Assembly: GCF_016907355.1 (NCBI RefSeq)
Contig: NZ_JAFBBW010000001.1
Location: forward strand, 2,046,001 to 2,110,000
Direction: 5' to 3'
From: Agromyces aurantiacus
GTDB taxonomy: Bacteria; Actinomycetota; Actinomycetes; Actinomycetales; Microbacteriaceae
Length of the DNA stretch: 64,000 bases
A model generated the notes under the pieces. The model was not told the origin of the DNA and did no database searches. It saw only the letters and a list, made by a program, of their open reading frames with translations. The position numbers were made by a program, and so were the translations under genes. Shown here one piece after another: positions 9,725-19,994 of this stretch; position 1 is the first letter of the stretch; each line of letters starts with the position of its first letter.

Positions 9725-11326
9725 ATGACCATCATCCACGAGGCGTCGTCCGTGCCCGGCGCCGCCGCCGAGCCGGCCGCGCCGAGGACCTACGAGGTCC
9801 GCACCTTCGGCTGCCAGATGAACGTGCACGACTCCGAGCGCCTGAGCGGCTCGCTCGAGGCCGCCGGGTACGTCCCCGCGAACGGCGGTGAGCCCGACGT
9901 CGTCGTGATCAACACGTGCGCGGTGCGCGAGAACGCCGACAACAAGCTCTACGGCAACCTCGGCCACCTCGCCGGCGTCAAGCGCCGGCACGCGGGCATG
10001 CAGATCGCCGTCGGCGGCTGCCTCGCCCAGAAGGACAAGAACGTCATCCTCGAGAAGGCGCCCTGGGTCGACGTCGTCTTCGGCACGCACAACATGGGAT
10101 CGCTGCCGAGCCTGCTCGAGCGCGCGCGCCACAACGACGAGGCGCAGCTCGAGATCCTCGACGCGCTCGAGGTGTTCCCCTCGACGCTGCCCACCAAGCG
10201 CGACTCGACCTACTCCGGGTGGGTGTCGATCTCGGTCGGCTGCAACAACACGTGCACGTTCTGCATCGTGCCCGCGCTGCGCGGGAAGGAGAAGGACCGC
10301 CGGCCGGGCGAGATCCTCGCCGAGATCCAGGCGCTCGTCGACGACGGCGCGGTCGAGGTCACGCTCCTCGGCCAGAACGTCAACTCCTACGGCGTCGAGT
10401 TCGGCGACCGGCAGGCGTTCGGCAAGCTCCTGCGCGCCGCCGGGCGGATCGAGGGCCTCGAGCGCATCCGCTTCACGAGCCCGCACCCCGCGGCCTTCAC
10501 CGACGACGTCATCGACGCCATGGCCGAGACGCCGAACGTCATGCCGCAGCTGCACATGCCGCTCCAGTCCGGCTCCGACCGCATCCTGAAGGCGATGCGC
10601 CGCTCGTATCGCTCCGAGAAGTTCCTCGGCATCCTCGACCGGGTGCGTGCACGCATCCCGCACGCGGCGATCTCGACCGACATCATCGTCGGCTTCCCCG
10701 GCGAGACCGAGGAGGACTTCCAGGCGACCCTGCGCGTCGTGGAGGCCGCGCGCTTCGCCTCCGCGTTCACGTTCCAGTACTCCATCCGCCCCGGCACCCC
10801 CGCCGCGACGATGGAGGAGCAGGTGCCGAAGGAGGTCGTGCAGGACCGCTACGACCGTCTCATCGCCCTGCAGGAGCGCATCTCGTGGGAGGAGAACCAG
10901 GCGCTCGTCGGCCGTCCGGTCGAGGTGCTGGTCTCCACGGGGGAGGGCAAGAAGGACGCCGAGACGCACCGGCTGAGCGGTCGCGCCGAGGACAGCCGCC
11001 TCGTGCACTTCGAGGTGCCCGAGGGTTCGGAGCTGCCCCGGCCCGGCGACGTGGTGTCGGTCACGATCACGCAGGCGGCCCCGTTCCACCTGCTCGCCGA
11101 CTCCCTCGACGGCACGCCACTGCGCATCCGTCGCACGCGCGCGGGCGACGCGTGGGACCGCGCGCAGGCCGAGAGCTGCGGCGTGCCCGCATCGCCCGGC
11201 GCCGCGGCATCCGCGCCGGGTCGCGTGTCGCTCGGGCTGCCGACGCTCCGAGTCGGCCCCGAGCCCCTCACCGCGCCGGGCGTCGGCACCATGCCGATCT
11301 ACGACCCGAGCGACGGCCAGCGCTGA
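9725..11326 (+). CDS. miaB: tRNA-2-methylthio-N6-dimethylallyladenosine synthase MiaB
   Basis: A 533-residue radical-SAM methylthiotransferase acting on A37 of tRNAs that read U-starting codons, after MiaA. The N-terminal MTTase domain has its three cluster cysteines (GCQMN, NTCAVRE, GGCLAQ). The radical-SAM motif is CNNTCTFC, and a TRAM domain lies near residues 390-455. About 60 Pro/Ala-rich residues extend the C-terminus, as often in actinobacteria. TAGACT (9710-9715) is only 9 nt before the ATG, so the mRNA may be nearly leaderless. miaA follows after 1 nt. Confidence 0.96.
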   Translation: MTIIHEASSVPGAAAEPAAPRTYEVRTFGCQMNVHDSERLSGSLEAAGYVPANGGEPDVVVINTCAVRENADNKLYGNLGHLAGVKRRHAGMQIAVGGCLAQKDKNVILEKAPWVDVVFGTHNMGSLPSLLERARHNDEAQLEILDALEVFPSTLPTKRDSTYSGWVSISVGCNNTCTFCIVPALRGKEKDRRPGEILAEIQALVDDGAVEVTLLGQNVNSYGVEFGDRQAFGKLLRAAGRIEGLERIRFTSPHPAAFTDDVIDAMAETPNVMPQLHMPLQSGSDRILKAMRRSYRSEKFLGILDRVRARIPHAAISTDIIVGFPGETEEDFQATLRVVEAARFASAFTFQYSIRPGTPAATMEEQVPKEVVQDRYDRLIALQERISWEENQALVGRPVEVLVSTGEGKKDAETHRLSGRAEDSRLVHFEVPEGSELPRPGDVVSVTITQAAPFHLLADSLDGTPLRIRRTRAGDAWDRAQAESCGVPASPGAAASAPGRVSLGLPTLRVGPEPLTAPGVGTMPIYDPSDGQR

Positions 11327-11327
11327 C

Positions 11328-12248
11328 GTGACGCTCATCGCGATCGTCGGTGCGACCGGCACGGGCAAGTCGCGCTTCGCGCTCGACCTCGCGCACGCGA
11401 TCGCCGAGGCCGGGCGACCCGCCGAGGTGGTCAACGCCGACGCCATGCAGCTCTACCGCGGCATGGACATCGGCACGGCCAAGCTCGCACCCGCGGAGCG
11501 CGAGGGCGTGCCGCACCGGCTGCTCGACGTGCTCGACGTCACCGACGAGGCGTCCGTCGCGGCGTACCAGTCCGAGGCGCGGAGGGCCGTGGACGAGATC
11601 CTCGCGCAGGGTGGCGTCGCGCTGCTCACCGGCGGCTCGGGGCTCTACGTCTCGAGCGTCATCCACGACCTGCGCTTCCCGGGCACCGACGCCGCCGTCC
11701 GCGCGCGACTGGAGGCCGAGCTCGACGAGGTCGGGCCGGGCCTGCTGCATCGCCGCCTGCGGGAGCTCGACGCCGAGACGGCCGCGAGCGTCGACCCGCA
11801 GAACGGCCGTCGCATCGTGCGCGCGCTCGAGGTCATCGAGCTCACGGGGGAGCCCAAGGCCGCGCGCCTGCCCGACGTGCCCGTGCCGTGGCGCCCGCAC
11901 CGCATCGTGCACCTGCGCTCCGAGCGGGCGACGCTCGTCGACCGGCTCGACGCGCGCGCCGCGGCGATGTGGCGCGACGGCCTCGTCGAGGAGGTGCGCG
12001 AGCTGATCCCCGCCGGGCTCGAACGCGGCGTCACCGCGCGCAAGGCGATCGGCTACGCGCAGGCACTCGCGCAGGTCCACGGCCGCATGACCGAGGCCGA
12101 CGCGATCGCCGAGACGCAGGCGCTCACGCGGACGTATGCGCGGCGCCAGGTGGGCTGGTTCAAGCGGTACGCCGACGCCGCGATCGTCGACGCCGATGAT
12201 CGCGCGGCGGTCGAGGCCGAGGTCGCGCGCCAGGCCGCGCTGGGCTGA
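11328..12248 (+). CDS. miaA: tRNA dimethylallyltransferase MiaA
   Basis: A 306-residue enzyme that transfers the dimethylallyl group to N6 of A37 in tRNA, making the substrate for MiaB. The P-loop GATGTGKS is at residues 8-15, followed by the [17 protein letters not shown] substrate motif. [10 protein letters not shown] and the C-terminal [10 protein letters not shown] are also diagnostic. It starts at a GTG 1 nt after the miaB stop, so the two modification genes are cotranscribed. Confidence 0.96.
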   Translation: MTLIAIVGATGTGKSRFALDLAHAIAEAGRPAEVVNADAMQLYRGMDIGTAKLAPAEREGVPHRLLDVLDVTDEASVAAYQSEARRAVDEILAQGGVALLTGGSGLYVSSVIHDLRFPGTDAAVRARLEAELDEVGPGLLHRRLRELDAETAASVDPQNGRRIVRALEVIELTGEPKAARLPDVPVPWRPHRIVHLRSERATLVDRLDARAAAMWRDGLVEEVRELIPAGLERGVTARKAIGYAQALAQVHGRMTEADAIAETQALTRTYARRQVGWFKRYADAAIVDADDRAAVEAEVARQAALG

Positions 12249-12296
12249 CCCCGTCGCGCGTCGGGGAGGGCCCCCGGCGATCCCTAGACTGAGGGG

Positions 12297-13181
12297 ATGG
12301 CGTTCGATCTGCGCTTCACCAAGGGCCACGGCACGGGCAACGACTTCGTGCTCTTCAGCGACCCCGAGGGAGACGTGCAGCTGACGCCCACGCAGATCGC
12401 CGCGGTGTGCGACCGGCACTTCGGCGTCGGCGGCGACGGCCTCATCCGCGCCGTGCGCTCCGATCGGCTCGTCGACGGGGCCGCCGCGATCGCGGAGGAT
12501 CCGGATGCCACGTGGTTCATGGACTACTGGAACGCCGACGGCAGCCCGTCGGAGATGTGCGGCAACGGCATCCGCGTGTTCACGCGCTACCTCGTCGACC
12601 AGGGCCTCGTCGACCTCGCCGACGGCGACTGGGTCGCGATCGGCACTCGTGCGGGTGTGCGCCGCGTGCGCGCGCTCGGCAGCGGCGGCTTCGAGGCCGA
12701 CCTCGGCGTCTGGCGCCTCGATGGCGGCGAGCCCCTCGTGCGTGCCAAGAACCTGCCTGTGGCCCGTCCCGGGCTCGGCATCGACGTCGGCAACCCGCAC
12801 GTGGTCGTCGCCCTCGCCGACGACGACGAGCTCGAGAGCCTCGACCTGGCGTACGTGCCCATCCTCGACCCGGAGCCCCAGGCCGGTGCGAACGTCGAGT
12901 TCGTCGTGCCGGCCGAACCGCTCGTCGAGGCCGGGCGGGGCCGGATCCGGATGCGCGTGCACGAGCGCGGCTCGGGCGAGACCCTCTCGTGCGGCACGGG
13001 CGCGGTGGCGTCGGCTCTCGCGGTGCGCTACTGGGCGGGCGAGGGCGCGCCCGACGAGTGGGTCGTCAACGTACCGGGCGGCATCGTGGGGGTGCGCATG
13101 GTCGCGGAAGGCGACGGCGAGCACGTGCTGCTCTCCGGCCCGGCCGAGCTCGTGTTCGACGGGGTGCTGAGCCTCGCCTGA
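12297..13181 (+). CDS. dapF: Diaminopimelate epimerase
   Basis: A 294-residue cofactor-independent epimerase converting LL- to meso-diaminopimelate for lysine and peptidoglycan synthesis. Both catalytic cysteines are present: C88 in SEMCGNGIR and C232 in ETLSCGTGA. The N-terminal [11 protein letters not shown] is the usual family start. TAGACT (12285-12290) ends 6 nt before the ATG and no Shine-Dalgarno can fit, so the gene is almost certainly leaderless. It converges with the minus-strand methyltransferase gene. Confidence 0.96.
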   Translation: MAFDLRFTKGHGTGNDFVLFSDPEGDVQLTPTQIAAVCDRHFGVGGDGLIRAVRSDRLVDGAAAIAEDPDATWFMDYWNADGSPSEMCGNGIRVFTRYLVDQGLVDLADGDWVAIGTRAGVRRVRALGSGGFEADLGVWRLDGGEPLVRAKNLPVARPGLGIDVGNPHVVVALADDDELESLDLAYVPILDPEPQAGANVEFVVPAEPLVEAGRGRIRMRVHERGSGETLSCGTGAVASALAVRYWAGEGAPDEWVVNVPGGIVGVRMVAEGDGEHVLLSGPAELVFDGVLSLA

Positions 13182-13217
13182 GCGAGCGGATGCCGCGGCG
13201 CGGCCGACCGCGCGCCG

Positions 13218-13829
13218 TCAGCGCTCGCGCGTGACCGCGAGGACGCGGAACCCCTTCGAGGTCGCGGCGCGCTCGACGTGCCATCCCTCGCCGAGGTCGT
13301 CGGCGAGCCAGCGCTGCAGCGAGTCGGCGCCGAGGTTCTTCTGCACCACGAGCCACGCGGTCGCGCCGGCCTCGAGCCGCGGCAGCCAGCGGCGCAGCAG
13401 CTCGTGCAGCTCGGCCTTGCCGATGCGGATCGGCGGGTTCGACCAGATCGCGGCGAAGCGCACGTCGTCGGGAACATCATCGGGGCGAGCCGGGTTGACA
13501 TTGGTGAGGCCCAGGCGCGCGGCGTTGCGGCCGACGAGGTCGAGCGCCCGCTCGTTGACGTCGACCGCCCACACCGTGGCATCCGGCGCCTCGAGGCCCA
13601 GGGTGAGCGCGACGGGGCCCCACCCGGCGCCCAGGTCGAGCAGATGACCGCCGGCCGGGGGCTCGGGCACCTCGTCGAGGAGCACGCGCGTGCCGAGGTC
13701 GACGTGGCCGGGGCTGAACACGCCGCCCGCGGTGAGCACGTCGAACTCGCGACCTGCGAGGCGCACGGTGACGGTGCGGAGCGCGCGGTCGTCGGCGGGC
13801 TTCGACGAGAAGTAGTGCTCCTGCGGCAT
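13218..13829 (-). CDS. RsmC-like class I SAM-dependent methyltransferase
   Basis: A 203-residue protein corresponding to the C-terminal catalytic domain of RsmC, which methylates G1207 of 16S rRNA. SAM motif I is LLDLGAGWGPVAL and the catalytic N6/N2-MTase-like motif is SNPPIRIGK. The N-terminal HYFSSKP-ADDRALRTV is typical of RsmC. The target is inferred from the family. The TAGGTT -10 (minus strand, 13842-13837) is 7 nt from the ATG, a leaderless arrangement. hflX is divergent. Confidence 0.85.
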   Translation of the reverse strand: MPQEHYFSSKPADDRALRTVTVRLAGREFDVLTAGGVFSPGHVDLGTRVLLDEVPEPPAGGHLLDLGAGWGPVALTLGLEAPDATVWAVDVNERALDLVGRNAARLGLTNVNPARPDDVPDDVRFAAIWSNPPIRIGKAELHELLRRWLPRLEAGATAWLVVQKNLGADSLQRWLADDLGEGWHVERAATSKGFRVLAVTRER

Positions 13830-13836
13830 ACAGGGG

Positions 13837-13863
13837 AACCTATCGCACGAACGGAAGTAGGCT
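13837..13863. promoter_or_regulatory. Divergent leaderless promoter pair (methyltransferase / hflX)
   Basis: On the minus strand TAGGTT (13842-13837) is 7 nt from the methyltransferase ATG. On the plus strand TAGGCT (13858-13863) is 7 nt from the hflX ATG. The two start codons are only 41 bp apart, so each promoter's -35 region lies inside or beyond the other gene's start region. Confidence 0.6.
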
Positions 13864-13870
13864 GGACGGG

Positions 13871-15397
13871 ATGAACGACGCGGAACACGAGACCCACGAC
13901 GACGCGGTTGCTCGCGTGCTCCGGAGCGCGGACGTGCGCGCGGGCGTCGCCCGATTCGGGGCCTCCGAGGCCGCGTCGATCCAGCGCGAGGGGCTCGCGG
14001 TCGATGCCGACGGCGGCTTCGACGGCGAGCAGTACGACCGCGAGGCGCGCGCGGCGCTCCGACGCGTCGGCGGGCTGTCGACCGAGCTCGAGGATGTCAC
14101 GGAGGTCGAGTACCGGCAGCTGCGACTCGAGAACGTCGTGCTCATCGGCGTGTACCCGCAGGGCTCGCTCGAGGATGCCGAGAACTCGATGCGCGAGCTC
14201 GCGGCGCTCGCCGAGACGGCCGGTGCGCGCGTGCTCGACGGCGTGCTGCAGCGCCGTCCGCATCCCGACCCCTCGACCTACCTCGGCCGCGGCAAGACGG
14301 AAGAGCTGCGTCACATCGTCGCGGCGCTCGGGGCCGACACGGTCGTGGCCGACACCGAGCTCGCGCCGAGCCAGCGACGCGCCCTGGAGGACGCGGTGAA
14401 GGTCAAGGTCATCGACCGCACCGCCGTCATCCTCGACATCTTCAGCCAGCACGCCAAGAGCCGAGAGGGCAAGGCGCAGGTCGAGCTCGCGCAGCTCGAG
14501 TACCTCCTCCCTCGCCTGCGCGGCTGGGGCGAGTCGATGTCGCGCCAGGCCGGCGGCCAGGTCGGCGGCGCCGGCGCGGGCATGGGCTCCCGCGGTCCCG
14601 GTGAGACCAAGATCGAGCTCGACCGCCGGCGCATCCATTCGCGCATGGCCAAGCTCCGCAAGCAGATCGCGGGCATGAAGCCCGCGCGCGACGCCAAGCG
14701 CGCCAACCGCAAGCGCAATGCGGTGCCCTCGGTCGCGATCGCGGGCTACACCAACGCGGGCAAGTCGAGCCTGCTCAACCGCATCACCGGGGCGGGCGTG
14801 CTCGTCGAGAACGCGCTCTTCGCCACGCTCGACGCGACCGTGCGCCGCAACACCACGTCCGACGGTCGCGTGTACACGATCGCCGACACCGTCGGGTTCG
14901 TCCGGAACCTGCCGCACCAGCTCGTCGAGGCGTTCCGGTCGACGCTCGAGGAGGTGGGCGACGCCGACTTGATCGTGCACGTCGTCGACGGCGCGCACCC
15001 CGACCCGGCGGCGCAGATCGCGACCGTGCGCGACGTCATCGGCGAGGTCGGCGCGCGCGACGTGCCCGAACTCGTGGTCTTCAACAAGGCCGACCTCATC
15101 GGGCCCGAGGAGCGCCTCGTGCTCCAGGGGCTCGAGCCGAACGCCGTGTTCGCCTCGGCGCGTACCGGCGAGGGCGTGCCCGACGTGCTCGCCGCGATCT
15201 CGCGCATGCTGCCCGACCCGGCGATCGAGGTCGACCTCCTCGTGCCGTACGACCGCGGCGACGTCGTCTCGACGCTGCACGAGACCGGCCGCGTGCTCTC
15301 GACCGACTACGTCGAGGACGGCACGCGCATCCGCGCGCTGGCCTCGCCCGAGCAGGCGGCGCAGCTCGCCGAATTCCGCGCGACCGCGCTCGCCTGA
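13871..15397 (+). CDS. hflX: GTPase HflX
   Basis: A 508-residue ribosome-associated GTPase that splits or rescues ribosomes under stress. The N-terminal HflX domain carries DPSTYLGRGK and the linker has the Gly-rich QAGGQVGGAGAGMGSRGPGE segment. The G domain has G1 GYTNAGKSS, G3 DTVGFVRNLP and G4 NKAD. Length is normal for actinobacteria, which have a roughly 60-residue N-terminal extension. Expression appears leaderless. Confidence 0.95.
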   Translation: MNDAEHETHDDAVARVLRSADVRAGVARFGASEAASIQREGLAVDADGGFDGEQYDREARAALRRVGGLSTELEDVTEVEYRQLRLENVVLIGVYPQGSLEDAENSMRELAALAETAGARVLDGVLQRRPHPDPSTYLGRGKTEELRHIVAALGADTVVADTELAPSQRRALEDAVKVKVIDRTAVILDIFSQHAKSREGKAQVELAQLEYLLPRLRGWGESMSRQAGGQVGGAGAGMGSRGPGETKIELDRRRIHSRMAKLRKQIAGMKPARDAKRANRKRNAVPSVAIAGYTNAGKSSLLNRITGAGVLVENALFATLDATVRRNTTSDGRVYTIADTVGFVRNLPHQLVEAFRSTLEEVGDADLIVHVVDGAHPDPAAQIATVRDVIGEVGARDVPELVVFNKADLIGPEERLVLQGLEPNAVFASARTGEGVPDVLAAISRMLPDPAIEVDLLVPYDRGDVVSTLHETGRVLSTDYVEDGTRIRALASPEQAAQLAEFRATALA

Positions 15398-15622
15398 CCT
15401 CGGCCGCGTGACCTCCCGGAGTCACGGGTCGTAACAACGGGGACGATTCCGGGCGCCCCGGCGTATCGTCGCTCCTGATCGTGGCGAGCGGCCGGATGCC
15501 GCCCGCCTGGAGCGACCGCCGAGCCCGGCACCCGCCCGCGAGACCCGCCCGCCGTTCCGGCCGGCCGGGCGCGGAGTGCCGTGCCTGCCACCGTCCGTCG
15601 CGGCATCCGCACCAGGAGCACC
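15398..15622 (+). other. 225-nt metF leader region, possibly structured
   Basis: No gene is visible. A -10-like TATCGT lies near 15464. CGGATGCCGC (15493-15502) can pair perfectly with GCGGCATCCG (15600-15609), which ends 3 nt before the CAGGAG Shine-Dalgarno of metF. This would bring the 5' part next to the ribosome-binding site. I could not match it to the cores of a SAM or cobalamin riboswitch. The pairing word is itself very common in this genome, so chance is possible. Confidence 0.3.
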
Positions 15623-16618
15623 ATGACCGGACGCGAGCCAGCCGGCGACGGCGACGGCGCTCGGCCGAGGCCGCCGATCTCGTTCGAGCTGTTCCCGCCG
15701 CGCACCGACGCGGCGGCGATCGCGCTCGGGCGCACGATCGACCGGCTCGCGGAGGCCGACCCGGCCTTCATCTCGGTGACGTTCGGCGCGGGCGGATCCT
15801 CGCGCGACCGCTCGCTCACCGTGCTGCGGTACATGCTCGAGCACACGGATGTCGAGCCGATGGCGCACCTGACCTGCGTGGGCTCGAGCCACGCCGAGGC
15901 GAACCGGCTCGTCCGCGAGTTCCTCGACGCGGGCGTGACGAGCTTCCTGGCCCTGCGCGGCGACCCGCCGGTCGGCGCCGGCCCCGAGGCGGGCATCGGC
16001 GACCTCGAGAGCGCGGCCGAGCTCGTCCAGCTCATCCACCGCGTCCAGGAGGAGCGCGAGCCCTACGGACAGGTCGGCATCCCCGGCATCCCGGGCGCGA
16101 CCCGCATCCTCGAGCGACCGCGTCCCGAGCGCGTCGCGGTCGCCGCGTTCCCGACCGGCCACCCGCGCTCGCGCGGCGCCGGCCAGGACGTCGACGTGCT
16201 GCTCGCCAAGGAGGTCGCGGGCGCGAACCTCGCCATCACGCAGCTGTTCTGGCACGCCGACGACTACCTCGGCTTCGTCGAGCGCGCCCGGGCCGGCGGC
16301 GTGACCATCCCGATCCTGCCGGGCATCATGCCGGTCACGACCCCCGCGCGGCTCGCACGCCTCGAGCAGCTCACCGGCGTGCCCGCGCCGAGCGAGCTCG
16401 CGATCGCGCTCGAGATCGAGCCCGACGCCGACGCGCAGTTCGACCTCGGCGTCGACTTCGCCGCCGACCTCGCCGGCGAGGTGCTCGCCGGCGGCGCCCC
16501 CGGACTCCACCTGTACACCTTCAACCGCCACGAGGCCGTGCTCGCCGTCCTGGACCTGCTCGGCCTGCGCACCATCCCCGCCCACGCGGGCACCGAGAGG
16601 AACACGAGAGAACGATGA
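15623..16618 (+). CDS. metF: 5,10-methylenetetrahydrofolate reductase
   Basis: A 331-residue flavoprotein that makes 5-methyltetrahydrofolate, the methyl donor for MetE. Family features: SFELFPPRT near the start, [22 protein letters not shown], and [18 protein letters not shown] 15623 has a CAGGAG Shine-Dalgarno; an upstream in-frame start at 15581 does not. Its stop overlaps the metE start (ATGA), so reductase and methionine synthase are translationally coupled. Confidence 0.95.
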   Translation: MTGREPAGDGDGARPRPPISFELFPPRTDAAAIALGRTIDRLAEADPAFISVTFGAGGSSRDRSLTVLRYMLEHTDVEPMAHLTCVGSSHAEANRLVREFLDAGVTSFLALRGDPPVGAGPEAGIGDLESAAELVQLIHRVQEEREPYGQVGIPGIPGATRILERPRPERVAVAAFPTGHPRSRGAGQDVDVLLAKEVAGANLAITQLFWHADDYLGFVERARAGGVTIPILPGIMPVTTPARLARLEQLTGVPAPSELAIALEIEPDADAQFDLGVDFAADLAGEVLAGGAPGLHLYTFNRHEAVLAVLDLLGLRTIPAHAGTERNTRER

Positions 16619-18957
16619 CCGCACCCGCCTTCCCCGCCGGAACCATCCTCGGCTACCCCCGCATCGGTCGCCGCCGCGAGCTCAAGCACGCCGTCGAGGC
16701 GTTCTGGGCCGGACGCATCGACGCCGACGAGCTCGAGCGCACGGCCGCGGACCTGCGTGCCGCGACGCGCGAACGCCTCGCCGCGCTCGGCCTCGGCCGC
16801 ACCGACTCCGCGATCCCCGAGAGCTTCTCGTACTACGACCAGGTGCTCGACGCCGCCGTCGCGGTCGGCGCGATCCCGACGCGCTTCGAGCGACTCCTCG
16901 ACGCCGACGGCCGGCTCGACCTCACGGGCTACTTCACGGTCGCGCGGGGCGAGGGCGCCGACGCGCCGCTCGAGATGACGAAGTGGTTCGACTCGAACTA
17001 CCACTACCTGGTGCCCGAGATCGGGCCCGACACCGCCTTCGCCGCACACGCCGACGCGCTCGTCGCGCAGGTGCGCGAGGCCCGCGAGGCCGGGTTCGTC
17101 ACGCGCCCCGTGCTCGTCGGGCCGGTCACCTTCCTGCTGCTGGCCAAGGCGGCGGATGACGCGCCCGAGGGCTTCCGCCCGATCGAGCGCCTCGCCGACC
17201 TGGTGACCGTGTACGCCGAGCTGCTCGCGGCACTCCGCGATGCCGGAGCCGAGTGGGTGCAGCTCGACGAGCCGGCGCTCGTCAGCGAGAGCATCGACGA
17301 GCCGCGCGAGCGCGTGCTCGACGCGGTCGGCGCGGCCTACGACGTGCTCGGCGCCGCCGAGGCGCGCCCGGCGATCTTCGTCGGCGCGCCGTACGGCTCG
17401 CTCGACGACGCGCTGCCCGCGCTCGCGGCGACGCCCGTCGAAGCGCTCGGGCTCGACCTCGTGCGCGGCACCGCGCCCGAGCGGCTCGACGGCGTGACCG
17501 AGGAGGCGCTCGCCGCGAAGACGCTCGTCGCGGGCGTGATCGACGGCCACAACATCTGGCGCGGCGATCTCGAGCGCGCGTTCGCGCACGCCGAGGCGCT
17601 CCGCTCGTTCTCGGGCGACGTCGCGGTGTCCACCTCGACCTCGCTGCTGCACGTGCCGCACGACGTCGAGGACGAGTCCGCGCTCGACGCCCGCCTCGTG
17701 GGCTGGCTTGCGTTCGCCGACCAGAAGGTCGCGCAGGTCGCGGTGCTGGCTCGCGGCCTCGCCGAGGGGCGCGAGGCGATCACGGCTGAGCTCGACGCGG
17801 CATCCGCCTCGCTCGCCGACCGCGCCGCCGCCCCCGGCGTGCGCGTGCCCGCCGTGCGCGACCGCCTCGCCGCGCTCGGCGCCGACGCCTTCGCGCGCGT
17901 CGACTACGACGCGCGCGTCGCCGCGCAGGAGGACCTCGCCCTGCCCGCGCTGCCGACCACGACGATCGGCTCGTTCCCACAGACCGCCGACATTCGCCGC
18001 GCCCGCGCCCGCCTCGTCAAGGGCGAGCTGACGGATGCCGCCTACCGCGAGCTCATGCGCGAGGAGATCGCCCGCGTCATCCGCCTGCAGGAGGAGCTCG
18101 GCCTCGACGTGCTCGTGCACGGCGAGCCGGAGCGCAACGACATGGTGCAGTACTTCGCCGAGCTGCTCGACGGCTTCGCCGTGACCCAGAACGGCTGGGT
18201 GCAGTCGTACGGATCGCGCTGCACGCGCCCGTCGATCCTGTGGGGCGACGTCTCGCGTCCGGCGCCGATGACGGTGGAGTGGTCGCAGTACGCGCAGTCG
18301 CTGTCGGAGAAGCCCGTCAAGGGCATGCTCACGGGCCCGGTGACGATCCTCGCGTGGTCGTTCGTCCGCGACGACCAGCCGCTCGGCGACACCGCACGCC
18401 AGGTCGCCCTGGCGCTGCGCGACGAGATCGGCGACCTCGAGCAGGCCGGCATCCGCGTCATCCAGGTCGACGAGCCGGCGCTGCGCGAGCTGCTGCCGCT
18501 CAAGCGCGCCGACCAGCCCGCCTACCTCGACTGGTCGGTCGGCTCGTTCCGGCTCGCGACCGGCGGCGCCGCGCCCGCGACGCAGGTGCACACGCACCTC
18601 TGCTACTCGGAGTTCGGCGTCGTCATCGACGCGATCCGCGAGCTCGACGCCGACGTCACCTCGATCGAGGCGGCCCGCAGCCGCATGGAGGTCGTCGACG
18701 ACCTGTCGGCCAGCGGCTTCGACCACGGCGTGGGCCCGGGCGTGTACGACATCCACTCGCCGCGCGTGCCGAGCGTCGAGGAGGTGCAGTCGCTGCTCGA
18801 ACGCGCCGTCGGCGCGATCCCGGCCGGACGGCTCTGGGTGAACCCCGACTGCGGCCTGAAGACGCGCGGCTACGACGAGACGGTCGCGTCGCTCGCGAAC
18901 ATCGTCGAGGCGACGCAGGCCGTCCGTGCCGGCGCGGCGGTGGTCGCCGCGGGCTGA
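16615..18957 (+). CDS. metE: Cobalamin-independent methionine synthase
   Basis: A 780-residue enzyme transferring the methyl group of 5-methyltetrahydropteroyl-glutamate to homocysteine. Both barrels are present: the N-terminal [16 protein letters not shown] and the C-terminal [10 protein letters not shown] domain. Zinc ligands are visible in HTHLCYSEF and NPDCGLKTR. Length matches the family. A long in-frame extension upstream to 15481 is just open sequence over metF. A strong hairpin follows the stop. Confidence 0.97.
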   Translation: MTAPAFPAGTILGYPRIGRRRELKHAVEAFWAGRIDADELERTAADLRAATRERLAALGLGRTDSAIPESFSYYDQVLDAAVAVGAIPTRFERLLDADGRLDLTGYFTVARGEGADAPLEMTKWFDSNYHYLVPEIGPDTAFAAHADALVAQVREAREAGFVTRPVLVGPVTFLLLAKAADDAPEGFRPIERLADLVTVYAELLAALRDAGAEWVQLDEPALVSESIDEPRERVLDAVGAAYDVLGAAEARPAIFVGAPYGSLDDALPALAATPVEALGLDLVRGTAPERLDGVTEEALAAKTLVAGVIDGHNIWRGDLERAFAHAEALRSFSGDVAVSTSTSLLHVPHDVEDESALDARLVGWLAFADQKVAQVAVLARGLAEGREAITAELDAASASLADRAAAPGVRVPAVRDRLAALGADAFARVDYDARVAAQEDLALPALPTTTIGSFPQTADIRRARARLVKGELTDAAYRELMREEIARVIRLQEELGLDVLVHGEPERNDMVQYFAELLDGFAVTQNGWVQSYGSRCTRPSILWGDVSRPAPMTVEWSQYAQSLSEKPVKGMLTGPVTILAWSFVRDDQPLGDTARQVALALRDEIGDLEQAGIRVIQVDEPALRELLPLKRADQPAYLDWSVGSFRLATGGAAPATQVHTHLCYSEFGVVIDAIRELDADVTSIEAARSRMEVVDDLSASGFDHGVGPGVYDIHSPRVPSVEEVQSLLERAVGAIPAGRLWVNPDCGLKTRGYDETVASLANIVEATQAVRAGAAVVAAG

Positions 18958-18969
18958 CCCACCGAACGC

Positions 18970-19016
18970 ACGAGGGGCGGATGTCGCGGCGCGAGGCCGC
19001 GGCATCCGCCCCTCGT
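18970..19016. terminator. Bidirectional terminator between metE and lexA
   Basis: A nearly perfect 21-bp stem: ACGAGGGGCGGATG + CGCGGC pairs with GCCGCG + CATCCGCCCCTCGT around a GCGAG loop. It lies between two convergent genes. There is no long T-run on either side. Confidence 0.7.
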
Positions 19017-19042
19017 CGTGCCGGGCGGGCGTCGCCGACGCG

Positions 19043-19732
19043 TCAGACGGTGCGGAGCACCGCCACGACCTTGCCGAGCACCTCGGCCTGGTCACCGAGG
19101 ATCGGCTCGAACGCCGTGTTCCGTGGGAGCAGCCACGTGTGGCCGTCGCGCTGGCGGAACACCTTGACGGTGGCCTCGCCGTCGAGCATCGCGGCGACGA
19201 TCTCGCCGTTCTCGGCGGTGGGCTGGGAGCGCACGACGACCCAGTCGCCGTCGCAGATCGCCGCGTCGATCATCGAGTCGCCCACGACCTTGAGGATGAA
19301 CAGCTCGCCCTTGCCCACGAGCTGGCGGGGGAGCGGGAACACCTCCTCGATCTGCTGCTCGGCCGTGATCGGCACGCCCGCGGCGATGCGGCCGACGAGC
19401 GGCACCATCGCGGCGTCGCCGACCGGGGCGGGCTCGGCGGCCGACTGACGCGGCTCGGTGCCGGGCACGTCGATGAGGACCTCGAGCGCACGCGGGCGGT
19501 TCGGGTCGCGGCGAAGGTACCCCGCGAGCTCGAGCTGGTTGAGCTGGTGGGTCACGCTCGAGAGGGAGGAGAGCCCGACCGCGTCGCCGATCTCTCGCAT
19601 GCTCGGCGGATAGCCCCGCTCGGCGACCGACCGGCGGATGACCTCGAGGATCGCGAGCTGCTTGGCGCTCAGCGTCTTGCGCCGACGCGACCGGCCGCCC
19701 GTGCCGCGTGCCTGGTCGATGTCGATCGTCAC
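19043..19732 (-). CDS. lexA: SOS repressor LexA
   Basis: A 229-residue LexA. The winged HTH covers residues 20-85 ([20 protein letters not shown]). The self-cleavage site is A118-G119 in GRIAAGVPI, and the catalytic dyad is S153 (GDSM) and K190 (ATVKVF). GTG 19732 has a GAGAGG-like Shine-Dalgarno; the frame extends further upstream to 20266 but that overlaps the divergent LysM gene. LexA should repress recA, lexA and probably the LysM gene through the boxes described nearby. Confidence 0.96.
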   Translation of the reverse strand: MTIDIDQARGTGGRSRRRKTLSAKQLAILEVIRRSVAERGYPPSMREIGDAVGLSSLSSVTHQLNQLELAGYLRRDPNRPRALEVLIDVPGTEPRQSAAEPAPVGDAAMVPLVGRIAAGVPITAEQQIEEVFPLPRQLVGKGELFILKVVGDSMIDAAICDGDWVVVRSQPTAENGEIVAAMLDGEATVKVFRQRDGHTWLLPRNTAFEPILGDQAEVLGKVVAVLRTV

Positions 19733-19788
19733 GGTGTCGCCTCTCGTCGCGGCCCTCGTCGGCCTGATCGTGATGTCGGTGGTCGGTG

Positions 19789-19812
19789 TTCGACTGTCCT
19801 CGGACATTCGAA
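19789..19812. promoter_or_regulatory. 24-bp palindrome upstream of lexA
   Basis: TTCGACTGTCC (19789-19799) and GGACATTCGAA (19802-19812) form an inverted repeat with one mismatch around TC. It lies 57 bp before the lexA start. The half-sites are turned the opposite way from an SOS box, so this may be a site for another regulator. Confidence 0.45.
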
Positions 19813-19837
19813 ACTGTATCCGCCTCGCACACGCGCG

Positions 19838-19853
19838 ACAAACATCCGTTCGA
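19838..19853. promoter_or_regulatory. Candidate SOS box in lexA/LysM intergenic region
   Basis: CAAACATCCGTTCG (19839-19852) differs from the perfect recA box by one base, in the left half-site. Confidence 0.65.
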
Positions 19854-19913
19854 GTGTGTCGCGGAATCGGCACCGGAAATCCCACCATCCGGTTCCTTGC
19901 ACCGTCGAATGTT

Positions 19914-19927
19914 CGAAGATATATTCG
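19914..19927. promoter_or_regulatory. Second, weaker SOS-box candidate near the LysM gene
   Basis: CGAAGATATATTCG has the CGAA/TTCG halves at the SOS-box spacing but lacks the inner C and G. It is 67 bp upstream of the LysM gene start, in a locally AT-rich stretch that could include that gene's promoter. Confidence 0.4.
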
Positions 19928-19994
19928 GAACACAGCTTCGCATCCGGCCCTCCCGGCCGAGCGGCCGGATGCGGAGCTACCCGGGAGGTGCGGA

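Noticed and set aside
15398..15622. SAM or cobalamin riboswitch before metF-metE
   Set aside because: GGAGCGACC...CCCGGCACCC is only loosely like a SAM-I core and no B12 box is present, so only a generic leader is reported.
15481..16614. In-frame extension of metE upstream across metF
   Set aside because: The extension is out of frame with the real metF product and Arg/His-rich; MetE homology begins at ATG 16615.
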